A DNA stretch of 52,875 nt from Caryophanales bacterium (GCA_012840465.1 DULJ01000027.1:1-52875); one strand, 5' to 3'. Shown: positions 35,368 to 44,437, numbered from the stretch's first letter. Numbers and translations: made by a program. Notes: generated by a model not told the origin, from the sequence alone.

Positions 35368-35769
35368 TTACTTTGCAGCCACAACAACCTTTTCATAACA
35401 CCCGTTTTCTTCATTCCACAAAAAATAACCTTCTTTTAGTTCGATTCTAGATGGGTGCGTGTCATAAAAAGATTGATCGTTTTGGGTAAGGTCCCTAGCT
35501 TCATTATTTAAAAGTTCCGTTAGTTCGTCTTTCGTAACCAGTCTGCATACATGCTTAAGACAGATCTGTTCTTCATTCATTAGGTTATTTTCCTTTATAA
35601 TCGAATTTTTGAGCTGGGGGTTAAACTGGAGCATATATTTAAGATCGTCTAAATATAGAACTCCAAATACCTTCTTCAACCTTAAAGACCCAATTTTAAA
35701 TTCTCTTTCTGAAACCCAATCTCTAGAGCCGGTTAACGGATTATAGATTAAATATAGTTTTTCAAACAT
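35368..35769 (-). CDS. Hypothetical protein
   Basis: A 133-residue soluble protein: MFEKLYLIYNPLTGSRDWVS, FKIGSLRLKKVFGVLYLDDL, ICLKHVCRLVTKDELTELLN and a C-terminal beta segment RIELKEGYFLWNEENGCYEK. It has two or three Cys and mixed alpha/beta character. I recognise no family. It is 41 bp downstream of the CarD-like gene on the same strand and may be co-transcribed with it. Confidence 0.6.
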   Translation of the reverse strand: MFEKLYLIYNPLTGSRDWVSEREFKIGSLRLKKVFGVLYLDDLKYMLQFNPQLKNSIIKENNLMNEEQICLKHVCRLVTKDELTELLNNEARDLTQNDQSFYDTHPSRIELKEGYFLWNEENGCYEKVVVAAK

Positions 35770-35810
35770 GAAGCATTCTCCATTTCTAATTTATAGGCAT
35801 AGGTAGGATA

Positions 35811-36308
35811 TCAATTTTGTTTAATTAATTTATTAACTTGTTTATCAATGGTTTCGAAGCTTGTATTTAACGAAAAGGCTAATTCCATAAATAATATATT
35901 TTGAATAGAACATAACATTTTTCGATCCGCTTCAGCTAGCTTCTTCCCATTGTTTTCCACTTTCCTTTTCTTTCTCATTAGGGTGTTAACTATTTTTGCG
36001 ATCATTTCGCGATTACCTGTTTTAAGCATGTCAGCAAAATATCTTTTTCGATCATTTGGCTTTTCAATCCAATTAATACCGGGCTCTTTAAAGGATTCTA
36101 GAATTTCTTCCGCTTCACCTTCGTCCATCATTTCCTGCATGACGTTCTGTTTATTATCTGTTGGGCATTGGATGGTTAGGTTATTGTCCTCGATAGGACG
36201 TAAGACATAATAATTTCTTGTAATTCCAGAATAAGTTTTCGTACATATGTCGACTATTTTGCATATGCCATGTGTTGAATAGGTAACCAAATCTCCTTCT
36301 TTAAACAT
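35811..36308 (-). CDS. CarD-family RNA polymerase-interacting regulator
   Basis: A 165-residue protein with the CarD/CdnL/TRCF-RID fold at the N-terminus: MFKEGDLVTYSTHGICKIVD, YYVLRPIEDNNLTIQCPTDN. The C-terminal half is helical and basic (KPNDRKRYFADMLKTGNREM, MRKKRKVENNGKKLAEADRK). CarD-like proteins bind the RNA polymerase beta subunit and tune initiation; YdeB-like proteins of Bacillus are the closest group. ATG 36308 has GGGAGCA upstream. The gene is divergent from a MarR gene with two shared palindromes between them, indicating common control. Confidence 0.88.
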   Translation of the reverse strand: MFKEGDLVTYSTHGICKIVDICTKTYSGITRNYYVLRPIEDNNLTIQCPTDNKQNVMQEMMDEGEAEEILESFKEPGINWIEKPNDRKRYFADMLKTGNREMIAKIVNTLMRKKRKVENNGKKLAEADRKMLCSIQNILFMELAFSLNTSFETIDKQVNKLIKQN

Positions 36309-36331
36309 GATCATTGCTCCCATTCTTAATA

Positions 36332-36350
36332 TTGTCAACTTGTTTGACTA
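36332..36350. promoter_or_regulatory. MarR-type operator site 1
   Basis: TTGTCAA-cttgt-TTGACTA: a 19-bp dyad with one mismatch, spacing of 5 bp between half sites, 24 bp upstream of the CarD-like start codon. Confidence 0.6.
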
Positions 36351-36377
36351 TTTCTATTTTAATCCAAAATTAAAATT

Positions 36378-36396
36378 TTGTCAATTTAGTTGACAA
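36378..36396. promoter_or_regulatory. MarR-type operator site 2
   Basis: TTGTCAA-tttag-TTGACAA: a perfect 19-bp dyad with the same half sites and spacing as site 1, 46 bp away. Sharing between the divergent genes points to the neighbouring MarR protein as ligand. Confidence 0.7.
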
Positions 36397-36441
36397 TTGG
36401 CTAGGAATTTAATATATTATTTTCCGAAATGAAGGATTGGA

Positions 36442-36927
36442 GTGAAATGTTTGAGTTCTGTTTTGGAAAACTTAGAATTTTTTGACCTATTACGTGAGCG
36501 GCATATCCAAGTTCGCAGTATCATTGAGAAACGATGGAACGATAGCAGTAATATTTATATATCGAATTCGGAATGGTTTATTTTATCAAGAATTTATCAA
36601 CAAGAGCCAACAATTTCGTCTGTTTCAAAGCAAGTAAATATTTCACGTCAGGCAACCCATAAAGTCATCAAAAACCTTGAAGCAAAAGGACTTCTTAAAA
36701 TAAAGAATCTCGAGAACAATAAAAAAGATAAATGTGTGCATTTAACGGAACTGGGAGAAAAATGTTACCAAGAATATATTGAGTTAAAAGCAAACCTTGA
36801 GAAAAAAATTATTGAACAAATTGGGGACGAACAATTTAGATTACTTAAAGCAATCATGGAATCTGATTGGGGGTTACAGTCCCTCATTAAAGAGTCGAAT
36901 CCTACCTTGCTTGGTTCAGATTCTTAA
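36442..36927 (+). CDS. MarR-family transcriptional regulator
   Basis: A 161-residue winged-helix repressor. The DNA-binding part reads SNSEWFILSRIYQQEPTISS, VSKQVNISRQATHKVIKNLEAKGLLKIKNL, with the wing NKKDKCVHLTELGEKCYQEY. The C-terminal helix should pair for dimerisation. The start is ambiguous between GTG 36442 and TTG 36451, both with a GGA-type Shine-Dalgarno. It is divergent from the CarD-like gene; the two TTGTCAA-N5-TTGACAA dyads in between are the likely operators, so it probably represses itself and the CarD-like unit. The effector is unknown. Confidence 0.85.
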   Translation: MKCLSSVLENLEFFDLLRERHIQVRSIIEKRWNDSSNIYISNSEWFILSRIYQQEPTISSVSKQVNISRQATHKVIKNLEAKGLLKIKNLENNKKDKCVHLTELGEKCYQEYIELKANLEKKIIEQIGDEQFRLLKAIMESDWGLQSLIKESNPTLLGSDS

Positions 36928-37014
36928 TTTAATAATCGTTTTTACGAAGTGGTTGCCAGAAATGGGGATTTGTGACAGTATATAGATGATAAAATGAATG
37001 GAGGATTTGATAAT

Positions 37015-37353
37015 ATGGCTTTGCCTAATTGCCCGGAATGTAATTCAGAATATACATATGAGGATGGAAGTCTAATAATTTGCCCAGAGTGTGCCCATGA
37101 GTGGTCTTTAGATGCGGAAGCAGATCAAAGTGAAGACGAAAAGGTCATCAAAGATGCAAACGGAAATGTATTGCAGGACGGTGATACAGTAACCGTTATT
37201 AAAGATCTAAAAGTTAAGGGTTCGTCATTGGTTGTAAAAATAGGCACAAAGGTGAAAAATATTCGTTTAGTGGATGGGGATCATGACATTGATTGTAAAA
37301 TTGATGGAATAGGAGCCATGAAACTGAAATCGGAGTTTGTTAAAAAGATCTAA
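37015..37353 (+). CDS. PhnA/YjdM-type zinc-ribbon protein
   Basis: A 112-residue protein with an N-terminal zinc ribbon ([20 protein letters not shown] followed by CPECAHEW) and a C-terminal SH3-like PhnA domain ([55 protein letters not shown]). The name is historical from alkylphosphonate operons; the true role is unclear. ATG 37015 follows GGAGGA with 9 nt spacing. It may be co-transcribed with the MarR gene 87 bp upstream. Confidence 0.9.
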   Translation: MALPNCPECNSEYTYEDGSLIICPECAHEWSLDAEADQSEDEKVIKDANGNVLQDGDTVTVIKDLKVKGSSLVVKIGTKVKNIRLVDGDHDIDCKIDGIGAMKLKSEFVKKI

Positions 37354-37398
37354 TGAAGTGAAGCAAAGAAGTCTGAGCTAGTTCTAGCATAAAGTAGT

Positions 37399-37440
37399 CA
37401 GGGACAGTGGTTACTAAATCTTGGTATTTCCACTGTCCTG
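37399..37440. terminator. Hairpin downstream of the PhnA-like gene
   Basis: CAGGGACAGTGG (37399-37410) pairs with CCACTGTCCTG (37430-37440) with one bulge; no proper T-run, so function as a terminator is uncertain. Confidence 0.5.
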
Positions 37441-37451
37441 TGTTTGAATTT

Positions 37452-37478
37452 GGGCCGGAGAACCCGACCCCGCGGCTC
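37452..37478. repeat. Dispersed CCCGACCC palindrome, copy A
   Basis: GGGCCG ... CGGCTC flanks the core GAGAACCCGACCCCG. It abuts the stop of the ArsB-like gene. One of at least seven related intergenic copies in the window. Confidence 0.6.
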
Positions 37479-37479
37479 A

Positions 37480-38814
37480 CTATGCAAATAGCCAAGAGAC
37501 CCAGTAATATAAAACTACTAACGTAAAAATCACGGCTGGAGGGATTACCACTATCGTGATCTTAATATATCCCCACCACGTAATGACTACCTTTCCGCGT
37601 CTAACTATATGCATCCACATTAGTGTAGCTAATGTTCCCATGGGAAGAATCAATGATCCTACATCACTACCTATTACACTTGCAAGGTAAGAAATTTTCA
37701 GCGATAGTAAATCAAGATTCAGATTTGTTAATGTAAGTGTTCCAATCATTAATGCAGGGTGATTATTAAATAGGTTCGAGAGTACCGAAAGCAGGACCCC
37801 CATCATTACACTTGCATGGAGTAAACTACCCGAAACAAGAGGGTGCATGAACTCTACTAGCCAGTCAGTCAAGCCGATATTATTTAAGCCGTAGATGATG
37901 ACGTACATGCTAAAAGCGAAAACGATAATGTACCAAGGTGTTTTCTTTAGCATATCGCCTGGTGGTATTTTTAAATACACCCATCTCCAACCTAATAGAA
38001 CAAGTGACCCTATAACAGCTATAAGGGAGACCGGGATAGATAGAAAAGAAGCCACAAATAGACTGACACGGACAGCAAAAACAAAAAGCAAGATGTTTAC
38101 CATAAACCTCGTTCGGTCTTTATCTGAAGAGGTTGCCGGATGATGTTTTAATGGGTGGTAAGAGGGAAGAGATAGTCCAGTTATATTTGTAGGAATGGTT
38201 TTTGGTAAAGCTTTTTTAAAGCGAAGAAACAATAGACCAACCAATAAAAGTAATCCTAGCGTTGCCGGTACAAACATCATTGCTGTGTGCATATACAAGC
38301 TCATGTCAACGATTTTAAGGGCGATGAGGTTGACAATATTACTGACGCCAATCGGCGCACTTGAAGCAGTTGCGATTACTGCACCGGAAAGTAAATAAGG
38401 AATTTTTTCATGGTTTTTTAAGCCCATATTGTTTAATAGCATGATTAGTATGGGGGTTGTAATTAGAATACTGCCGTCATTGTTGAAAAAAAGAGTCATT
38501 AGAAAACATAAAAGGTTTACGTACCAGAATAACCGAATACCTGATCCTTTTGCTTTTTCCGCCAGTTTCTCAGCGACCCAATTAAAAAATCCAAAACTTT
38601 CTAGAACGATGGCCATTACAATCGTTGCCATAATGGTAATGGCTGCTCCGCTGATTGTTTCAGTAATAATCCCAAGATCACTTAGTGGTACGCTTCCACA
38701 TAATATTACGATGATCGCACCAACAGTTGCAGGTACAGCTTCATTAAGGCCCCTTGGTCTCCAAAGGATGAATATAAGGGTTGCAAAGAATGTTAAAATC
38801 GTTATCCAAACCAT
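37480..38814 (-). CDS. ArsB/NhaD superfamily permease
   Basis: A 444-residue ion permease with about twelve helices. ArsB-like hallmarks include FFNNDGSILITTPILIMLLN (the N-D-G-x-I-L motif), SGAVIATASSAPIGVSNIVN, FNNHPALMIGTLTLTNLNLD and GSDVGSLILPMGTLATLMWM. The family exports arsenite or antimonite or exchanges anions with protons; B. subtilis YdfA is a recalled homologue. No arsR, arsC or acr3 lies nearby, so an arsenic role is inference. The gene is monocistronic. Confidence 0.86.
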   Translation of the reverse strand: MVWITILTFFATLIFILWRPRGLNEAVPATVGAIIVILCGSVPLSDLGIITETISGAAITIMATIVMAIVLESFGFFNWVAEKLAEKAKGSGIRLFWYVNLLCFLMTLFFNNDGSILITTPILIMLLNNMGLKNHEKIPYLLSGAVIATASSAPIGVSNIVNLIALKIVDMSLYMHTAMMFVPATLGLLLLVGLLFLRFKKALPKTIPTNITGLSLPSYHPLKHHPATSSDKDRTRFMVNILLFVFAVRVSLFVASFLSIPVSLIAVIGSLVLLGWRWVYLKIPPGDMLKKTPWYIIVFAFSMYVIIYGLNNIGLTDWLVEFMHPLVSGSLLHASVMMGVLLSVLSNLFNNHPALMIGTLTLTNLNLDLLSLKISYLASVIGSDVGSLILPMGTLATLMWMHIVRRGKVVITWWGYIKITIVVIPPAVIFTLVVLYYWVSWLFA

Positions 38815-38991
38815 TAGTTTTATATTTCACTCCTTTCTTTCGTTGCAAATATACATCTCTAGTTTCCGCGTTTGTCTCTCCCTTCTATCTATCACGCTAG
38901 GTGATGTTGTATTGTAAGTATATGTACCCTGAATTTCGTCTGCCTTAGGTCTGTACCCGTTTTTAAATAATTCCGCAATAATCTATCTGCA

Positions 38992-39030
38992 AATACCTAC
39001 CAAATAAAAGATTTTAGGTATTCTTTTTTT
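38992..39030 (+). terminator. Orphan terminator upstream of the phosphoesterase gene
   Basis: AATACCT (38992-38998) pairs with AGGTATT (39016-39022), then seven Ts. The gene before it is divergent, so nothing on this strand needs terminating; it may be a leader element or remnant. Confidence 0.5.
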
Positions 39031-39094
39031 GTCATACTGTTATTGGAAAATGCTAAAATAGTATGAAGTGTTATTCTGAGGTGGTGGCTATAGA

Positions 39095-39943
39095 ATGTTT
39101 CTCTCTATGATGGCTGGTGTGACTTTAGGGGTCGCAACTAAAATTTATTACGACACAAACTTTTTTAAGTTGAACAGGGTTGAGTTTCAAAGTAATAAAA
39201 TACCGGATGGAACTGAATTTACAATTTTACAAATCAGTGACCTTCATAATAAAGTTTTTCGTAGCAATAACGAAGATTTAATTCGAACGGTTAATAAAAT
39301 AAACGCAAACATTGTTGTAATTACTGGTGATTTAATCGATAGACGGACAAAAAATTTGAAAGACGTTCTTTATTTTATTAAAAACATTACAACTGTCCAT
39401 AAAAAAGTCTTCTATGTATCTGGGAATCATGAGTGGGCGAATCCACTTTGTGAGAAGCTACTTGATGGACTTGAAGGAAGAAATGTAATGATCCTTGATA
39501 ACCAAAATACGAAGTTAGTTGATGGAAGGATCGTTATTAATTTAGCTGGTGTAGCAGACGTGACAATGAAACAAGACAACTTGAAAAAAGCATTGCAAGG
39601 TCTTAATAAAGAACATTTTACATTGTTATTATCCCATAATCCTTGTGTGATTAAAAAAACAGGAGCCAGCTCCGTTGATTTAATTTTAAGCGGGCATACA
39701 CATGGTGGACAGGTGAGAATACCCCTGATTGGAGCACTGATCGTTCCCGATCAAAGTTTATTCCCGAAATATGACAAAGGAGCATTTAATTTAGGGGCTA
39801 ATCGCTATCTCTATATAGACAGTGGGCTTGGTACAAGTAGACTTCCAATCCGTTTTCTCAACCAAAGTCAGTTAAGTTTGATAAAAATCACCAATAATAA
39901 AAAAGAAGGAGAATCCAATGAAAACATATACTTCAAGATCTGA
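39095..39943 (+). CDS. Calcineurin-like metallophosphoesterase
   Basis: A 282-residue phosphoesterase. The metal-binding motifs are in order: ILQISDLHNKVF (DxH), ITGDLIDRRT (GDxxDR), VSGNHEWAN (GNHE), LLSHNP and SGHTHGGQVRIP (GHxH). The N-terminus is hydrophobic (FLSMMAGVTLGVATKIYYD), suggesting a membrane anchor, as in YkuE-type enzymes that act on lipids or cell-wall precursors. The C-terminal 26 bp overlap the start of a decayed PepF-like gene. GAGGTGGTGG lies upstream of ATG 39095. Confidence 0.9.
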   Translation: MFLSMMAGVTLGVATKIYYDTNFFKLNRVEFQSNKIPDGTEFTILQISDLHNKVFRSNNEDLIRTVNKINANIVVITGDLIDRRTKNLKDVLYFIKNITTVHKKVFYVSGNHEWANPLCEKLLDGLEGRNVMILDNQNTKLVDGRIVINLAGVADVTMKQDNLKKALQGLNKEHFTLLLSHNPCVIKKTGASSVDLILSGHTHGGQVRIPLIGALIVPDQSLFPKYDKGAFNLGANRYLYIDSGLGTSRLPIRFLNQSQLSLIKITNNKKEGESNENIYFKI

Positions 39944-40041
39944 AATACCAGTACAGGAAAAGACCTTTAAATGTTGAAGTATTCAATCAGACATATGAAG
40001 CTTTATTTAGTGAACTTGTCAAGGAGTTTGCGGAAATATAA
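39918..40041 (+). pseudogene. Remnant of an oligoendopeptidase F-like gene
   Basis: An ATG with AAGGAG upstream begins inside the phosphoesterase gene and reads MKTYTSRSEIPVQEKTFKC-stop. SRSEIPVQE resembles the N-terminus of PepF (M3 peptidases), and a second frame then reads VEVFNQTYEALFSELVKEFA, like the family's C-terminal end. This looks like an internal deletion that joined both ends in different frames. Weak evidence because both stretches are short. Confidence 0.35.
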
Positions 40042-40105
40042 TCGATCTGAGCCGTGGGGTTGGTGGAGCGCGGGGGCGGAAACTGGGGCATAACAACAAT
40101 CAAAT

Positions 40106-40139
40106 TAAAAAAGACCGGAAGCTGCCACGCCTCCGGTCT
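40106..40139 (-). terminator. Terminator of the MFS gene
   Basis: AGACCGGA/TCCGGTCT read on the minus strand with a run of Ts (A-run at 40106-40111). A second perfect 11-bp hairpin, AGGAACAGTGA (40144-40154) with TCACTGTTCCT (40159-40169), precedes it. A divergent palindrome-like sequence sits at 40049-40070. Confidence 0.85.
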
Positions 40140-40185
40140 ACAAAGGAACAGTGAGTTGTCACTGTTCCTAAACTCTTTCAAACTT

Positions 40186-41397
40186 TTAAACCTCTTTAGG
40201 TGAATACTGTACTCTTCTTACTCTAGTAACTCCCAATCTAGTTGATAGGACGATAGAAATAACCGCTAGAACGACAATCATCGAAATAACGCCAAACCAC
40301 CCGAAGCTACTGTAGAAAATTCCACTTACCGTACCACCAACACTAGAGCCAAAATAATAGAAAAATAAATATAAACCAGATGCCTGTGCTTTGTTTTGTT
40401 TAGCTAATTGACCGACCCAAGTACTGGCGATTGAATGTCCGGCAAAAAAACCGAAGGTGAAAACAGCGATTCCGATAATTTTTATCCATAAAGATGTTTC
40501 CAACGTAATACATGCACCCAATAACAAAATAACCAATGAAACCTGAATTAATTTCTTCTTACCATATTGATCGGCTAGCATTCCCATCCAAGTTGAACTG
40601 AACGTTCCAACCGTATAAACGATAAAAATAAATCCAACTAAGGTTTGGCTTAAAGAGTAGGGAGGTGCGATTAACTCAAAGCCGATATAGTTATATAATG
40701 ATACAAAGCTTCCCATTAATAAAAAACCGATCATAAAGATATAAATAAGACCTGGTTGTTTAAATGGTGAGAAAAGGCCAGTCACCAGCGATTTGATGGC
40801 AAAAACTTGGGCTTGAAAATGAGTTGACTTTGGTAAGATAAACCAGAAGACCACACTAGCAATTAAGCTAATCACTCCAATCCCTGCAAGAGCAAATCGC
40901 CAACCGAAATGATCTGTGAGTATACCGCTAATAATTCTACCGGTCATACCTCCCACAGAGTTGCCGCTTATATATAAGCCCATCGCCATTCCTAAACTTT
41001 TCGGATCAATTTCTTCACCTAAATAAGCCATGGCAACAGCAGGCAATCCAGCTAATGTAACTCCTTGTAGTATTCTACATAAAAGCAGTAGACGAAAACT
41101 TGGACTAAATGCCGTTAACACAGAAAGAATGGATGAAGCCACCAGTGCAAATGTCATCACTGGTTTGCGCCCAAATACCTCCGATAAAGAGCCGGCAATC
41201 AACATGCTGATCGCCAAAGCGATCGTTGTAGAAGATAGACTCAAACTTGATGCTGCTGGTGAAACATGAAATTCTTTACTAATTTCGGGCAGTAGGGGCT
41301 GCGTTCCCCACAGTATTGCAAATGTACTAAATCCCCCTGCAAATAAAGCAATGTTTACCATTCTAAATTCGTGCGTCCCTCGCTGTATATACCCCAT
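40186..41397 (-). CDS. MFS transporter, YnfM-type drug or metabolite exporter
   Basis: A 403-residue major facilitator with twelve helices. Motif A lies between helices 2 and 3 (GSLSEVFGRKPVMTF) and an antiporter-type stretch in helix 5 (MGLYISGNSVGGMTGRIISG). The second half repeats the pattern with GMLADQYGKKKLIQVSL and ends in GVTRVRRVQYSPKEV. The closest recalled group is YnfM/Bcr-like multidrug exporters; the substrate is unassigned. AGGGGAATG lies upstream of ATG 41397 and a strong terminator follows. Confidence 0.9.
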   Translation of the reverse strand: MGYIQRGTHEFRMVNIALFAGGFSTFAILWGTQPLLPEISKEFHVSPAASSLSLSSTTIALAISMLIAGSLSEVFGRKPVMTFALVASSILSVLTAFSPSFRLLLLCRILQGVTLAGLPAVAMAYLGEEIDPKSLGMAMGLYISGNSVGGMTGRIISGILTDHFGWRFALAGIGVISLIASVVFWFILPKSTHFQAQVFAIKSLVTGLFSPFKQPGLIYIFMIGFLLMGSFVSLYNYIGFELIAPPYSLSQTLVGFIFIVYTVGTFSSTWMGMLADQYGKKKLIQVSLVILLLGACITLETSLWIKIIGIAVFTFGFFAGHSIASTWVGQLAKQNKAQASGLYLFFYYFGSSVGGTVSGIFYSSFGWFGVISMIVVLAVISIVLSTRLGVTRVRRVQYSPKEV

Positions 41398-41745
41398 TTT
41401 TAAAACATTCCCCTTTATTTGTTATGAATGAAACCTTGAACATATTGGATAAAGTTTTTTGTGACAGGTGATAGATAACCATCTTTTAAATTGTGTTTTC
41501 GCTACGGTTCGAAAATAATTGATCTGACGCCATTCCATAGTATTGACCGCATATATAAGTTTGGAGTTTATTTATAGTCTATCATACTCCTGCATTTGTA
41601 TAACTTCTAATTGAAAGTCTGCATATGATTCATTATTTTTAGCTATGAATGAGACAGAACTCCACGGTGAGACCGAGAACGCGCCCCCCTTGTCCTAGGG
41701 ATCTTTGTCCTATCAAAACAAAAAAGCCTGGCGAATGACCAGACT
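41398..41745. other. Intergenic stretch with a minus-strand terminator
   Basis: No gene is apparent. At 41725-41745 AGCCTGG pairs with CCAGACT; read on the minus strand it ends in a T-run and should terminate the chemoreceptor transcript after the repeat element at 41793-41964. Confidence 0.7.
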
Positions 41746-41792
41746 CTTAATTTTTTATTTTTGTAATATCAAATTCGCCTTGGCGTATTTGC

Positions 41793-41964
41793 GCCCAGAT
41801 TTTTTCGAGCTTGCTCGAAAAGCTACCTTTTAAAATCTGTGGCATCCGCCGGAGGCTTTAACTTTATTCAGCAGGGGTTTGCACCCCCACTGAATTTAAA
41901 ATACTAATTTGTATTCATCTCGCCACTTCTGGAAGTGGGAGACTTCTGCTGAATGAAGTTAAAT
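41793..41964 (-). repeat. 172-bp dispersed repeat, copy 1
   Basis: It matches 52704-52875 in inverted orientation over 172 bp without gaps; by hand about 9 mismatches. It begins ATTTAACTTYATTCAGCAG and contains several hairpins. It supplies the last codons and stop of the chemoreceptor gene. The element probably continues beyond the shared segment, as copy 2 runs off the window. Confidence 0.9.
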
Positions 41965-43637
41965 TGACTGACCATTTCTTGTAGTTTGATAGCCGTAAAG
42001 CTTAATGATCGAGCGGTGGCTGTTATTTCCTCCATCGCTGCGGTTTGCTCTTCGGCGGCTGCTGACACATGTTGGGCATTCAGTGCTGATGTTGAGGTTG
42101 TATCTACTATGGAATTCATCATCTCGACTATTTCAATACCACTTTTATTTACACGTTCAACCGCAACTGTTGTTTCTTTTGAATGTGCAGATAAATCTTG
42201 GATAACTTTTGTGATATCTTCAAAAGCATCTCCTGTTTGCTTCCCTAAACTAATTCCACCATATACAGCAGTGGTACCTTCGCTCACAGATTTTATTGCA
42301 TTGTCTGTTTCTTTTTGAACCTGTTCTATTAGTTGTTGTACTTGACCAGCAGCATTACTTGATTGTTCAGCTAATTTTCTTACTTCTTCAGCAACTACTG
42401 AAAAACCTTTTCCATGTTCGCCTGCTCTAGCAGCCTCTATAGCAGCATTTAATGCCAATAAATTAGTTTGATCTGAAATTTGCGTGATTAAAGAAATAAT
42501 TTGCTCTATTTCTTTTGATTTTTCACCAAGTTTTCCAATTACATCGGAGACAGTGTTTACCTTATTTCTGATTAAATCCATATGTTCTAATGTCTTATGA
42601 ACGATTTCATTTCCTATACTTGCGCGGTCTTTAGCATTGGATCCTAATTGGGCTACAAACTGAACAGAGGCAGCCACTTGGTTAATACATGACGAAATGT
42701 CAGATACAGTTTGGGAGGAGGTTTGACTAGCCGATAACTGTTGCTCCGTCCCGAGAGCCACTTCTTGGATGGAATTTGCTATTTGGTCTGTTGTCTCTGT
42801 TGTTGATTCCGCACCTGCTGTAAGTTCCTCCGAAGCAGCAGTTAAATGTTCAGATGTTAGCTTTATTTGCTGTATAAGGTCAACTAACTTTGTTCTCATT
42901 GCCTCAAAAGATCTAGCCAATGTACCTAATTCGTCTTTCGAACGAATGGCTATTGACTGACGAAGATCACCTTGCGCGATGGTTTCTGTAGCATCCATTA
43001 GTTTTCTCAATGGAACGATAATGGAGCGGCTTAAGAATATGGAAATTATGATGGCAAGTACAAAAATAATTCCGCCAAGAATACCAATAACCATTTTATT
43101 TTTGTTCATTAAATCATGAATATCCTGTAATGATTGATTAATGCTTGATAAATACTTCTTTTGGTAATCGTCAACTTTTCTATTAATATCTAATGAATTT
43201 TTGTCAAACAGTGGCATGAATTCATTGCCTTTTTCTGTACCGGCTTGAATATATTGAGTAGCCATCTTTTGACCTATTTCATAGTAAGAATCAAATGATA
43301 CTTTTATAGCATCTAATTCCTTAGCTTCGGTTGGATGGAGTTCTTTTAGCTTTTCAAGATCCCTATAAAATAATTTGCTATGGGCTTCTGCTAGTTTGAA
43401 ACCATCACCAAAACCATCTTGCGCTCTTGTAGCACTAATATCTGATAAATATTGTTGAACTTGGACAACCGATAATTTTAATTGATCCGCTAATAAAGCG
43501 GACTGTAATGTTTTTTCTTTTATTTCTTCAAGTTGTTTAACTTGCGAAGTCAAATTTATAATTTGAACCGTTCCGAAAATAAGAAATAAAAGGAAGATCA
43601 TTCCGAACGACAAAAAGTTTCTTGATTTAATGCTCAT
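41904..43637 (-). CDS. Methyl-accepting chemotaxis protein
   Basis: A 577-residue transmembrane receptor. Helix 1 is [20 protein letters not shown], followed by an about 150-residue four-helix-bundle-type sensor, helix 2 ([20 protein letters not shown]), a HAMP domain ([20 protein letters not shown]) and the MCP signalling domain with tip [20 protein letters not shown]. It senses an unknown ligand and signals to CheA. The normal protein would end near LQEMVSQF; the extra tail [18 protein letters not shown]-stop is encoded by the 172-bp repeat. The ORF has few nearby partners and its own upstream region. Confidence 0.9.
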   Translation of the reverse strand: MSIKSRNFLSFGMIFLLFLIFGTVQIINLTSQVKQLEEIKEKTLQSALLADQLKLSVVQVQQYLSDISATRAQDGFGDGFKLAEAHSKLFYRDLEKLKELHPTEAKELDAIKVSFDSYYEIGQKMATQYIQAGTEKGNEFMPLFDKNSLDINRKVDDYQKKYLSSINQSLQDIHDLMNKNKMVIGILGGIIFVLAIIISIFLSRSIIVPLRKLMDATETIAQGDLRQSIAIRSKDELGTLARSFEAMRTKLVDLIQQIKLTSEHLTAASEELTAGAESTTETTDQIANSIQEVALGTEQQLSASQTSSQTVSDISSCINQVAASVQFVAQLGSNAKDRASIGNEIVHKTLEHMDLIRNKVNTVSDVIGKLGEKSKEIEQIISLITQISDQTNLLALNAAIEAARAGEHGKGFSVVAEEVRKLAEQSSNAAGQVQQLIEQVQKETDNAIKSVSEGTTAVYGGISLGKQTGDAFEDITKVIQDLSAHSKETTVAVERVNKSGIEIVEMMNSIVDTTSTSALNAQHVSAAAEEQTAAMEEITATARSLSFTAIKLQEMVSQFNFIQQKSPTSRSGEMNTN

Positions 43638-43788
43638 AAAATCCCCCGATTTAGTATATAGTTTAGTTCAAAAGTCATAACTCAAATTATACCAATTGAG
43701 GCTGTCCCAATCAATTTAAAACTTTTACAGAACCTTCTAACCTATAACCAATATGACTGAATATGATGTAGTAAAGAAGGTGCCTTAT

Positions 43789-43965
43789 ATGTCACTCGCA
43801 CAATTTGATGATGTTTTTAAAATTTGTTGTGAGTGTATGGTATTGGACGAAATGGAAAGGCTGCTGAAAATAATCGAATCTTTGGCAGCTTTTTCAATTC
43901 ATTCTTATTTTGTACAAGATATTAATATAAGCCCTTATTCATACTATATTTTGGGGGTGAAATAA
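43789..43965 (+). CDS. Small protein coupled to cwlJ
   Basis: A 58-residue protein starting at ATG 43789 (AGAAGGTG 6 nt upstream): MSLAQFDDVFKICCECMVLD, EMERLLKIIESLAAFSIHSY, FVQDINISPYSYYILGVK. It is helical with a Cys triplet. Its stop overlaps the cwlJ start (TAATG), so the two are translationally coupled, which implies a role with CwlJ in spores. I recognise no family. The upstream ATG at 43753 has no Shine-Dalgarno. Confidence 0.55.
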   Translation: MSLAQFDDVFKICCECMVLDEMERLLKIIESLAAFSIHSYFVQDINISPYSYYILGVK

Positions 43966-44408
43966 TGCCAAGGATAAATTACCGAAGTTCGGACATTGAC
44001 TTAATGGCAAGGATGATGAGAGCGGAAGCTGAGGGTGAAGGAAAACAGGGGATGTTATATGTGGGAAATGTGATTGTGAATCGAGTGGTAGCGGATTGTT
44101 CTGACTTTAAAGAGGTAAGAACAGTTCCACAAGCCATATTTCAAGTACAAGGAGGGAATTATTCTTTTGAAGCTGTTCAAAAGGGGAGTATGTTTTATCA
44201 AAGAGCGAGAACAGCTGAGAAAAGATTAGCAAAACAGAATTTGGATTATTGGAGGCAACATCCCGCGAAATATGCTCTTTGGTATTTTAATCCATATGCG
44301 CCATGCCCACCAACATGGTACGATCAACCTTTTACTGGTCAATATAAAAATCATTGTTATTATGAACCAAAAGCTGGCTCGTGTGACAGTGTTTATATTG
44401 GAGGGTAA
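43965..44408 (+). CDS. cwlJ: Spore cortex-lytic enzyme CwlJ
   Basis: A 147-residue hydrolase that degrades spore cortex peptidoglycan during germination; it is placed in the coat and is activated by Ca-dipicolinate. The SleB/CwlJ domain shows DIDLMARMMRAEAEGEGKQG (catalytic Glu), MLYVGNVIVNRVVADCSDFK, IFQVQGGNYSFEAVQKGSMF and WYFNPYAPCPPTWYDQPFTG. Length fits CwlJ, which has no signal peptide. GGGGGTG precedes ATG. The usual partner gerQ (ywdL) is not next to it. The gene ends in a terminator overlapping its stop codon. Confidence 0.93.
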   Translation: MPRINYRSSDIDLMARMMRAEAEGEGKQGMLYVGNVIVNRVVADCSDFKEVRTVPQAIFQVQGGNYSFEAVQKGSMFYQRARTAEKRLAKQNLDYWRQHPAKYALWYFNPYAPCPPTWYDQPFTGQYKNHCYYEPKAGSCDSVYIGG

Positions 44409-44437
44409 GCTTACTCATTTGAGTAAGCTTATTTTTT
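44406..44437 (+). terminator. Terminator of cwlJ
   Basis: TAAGCTTACTCA (44406-44417) pairs perfectly with TGAGTAAGCTTA (44420-44431), followed by six Ts; the stop codon is part of the stem. Confidence 0.92.

Noticed and set aside
37480-38814. Dedicated arsenic-resistance gene arsB
   Set aside because: No arsR, arsC, acr3 or arsA accompanies it; only superfamily membership is supported.
40049-40075. An eighth copy of the CCCGACCC palindrome in reverse orientation
   Set aside because: GAGCCGTGGGGTTGGTGGAG has only partial similarity to the core and poor arm complementarity.
41747-41964. Annotating copy 1 as an IS200/IS605 insertion sequence
   Set aside because: No transposase, TnpB or complete ends are visible in the window; only the repeat itself can be supported.
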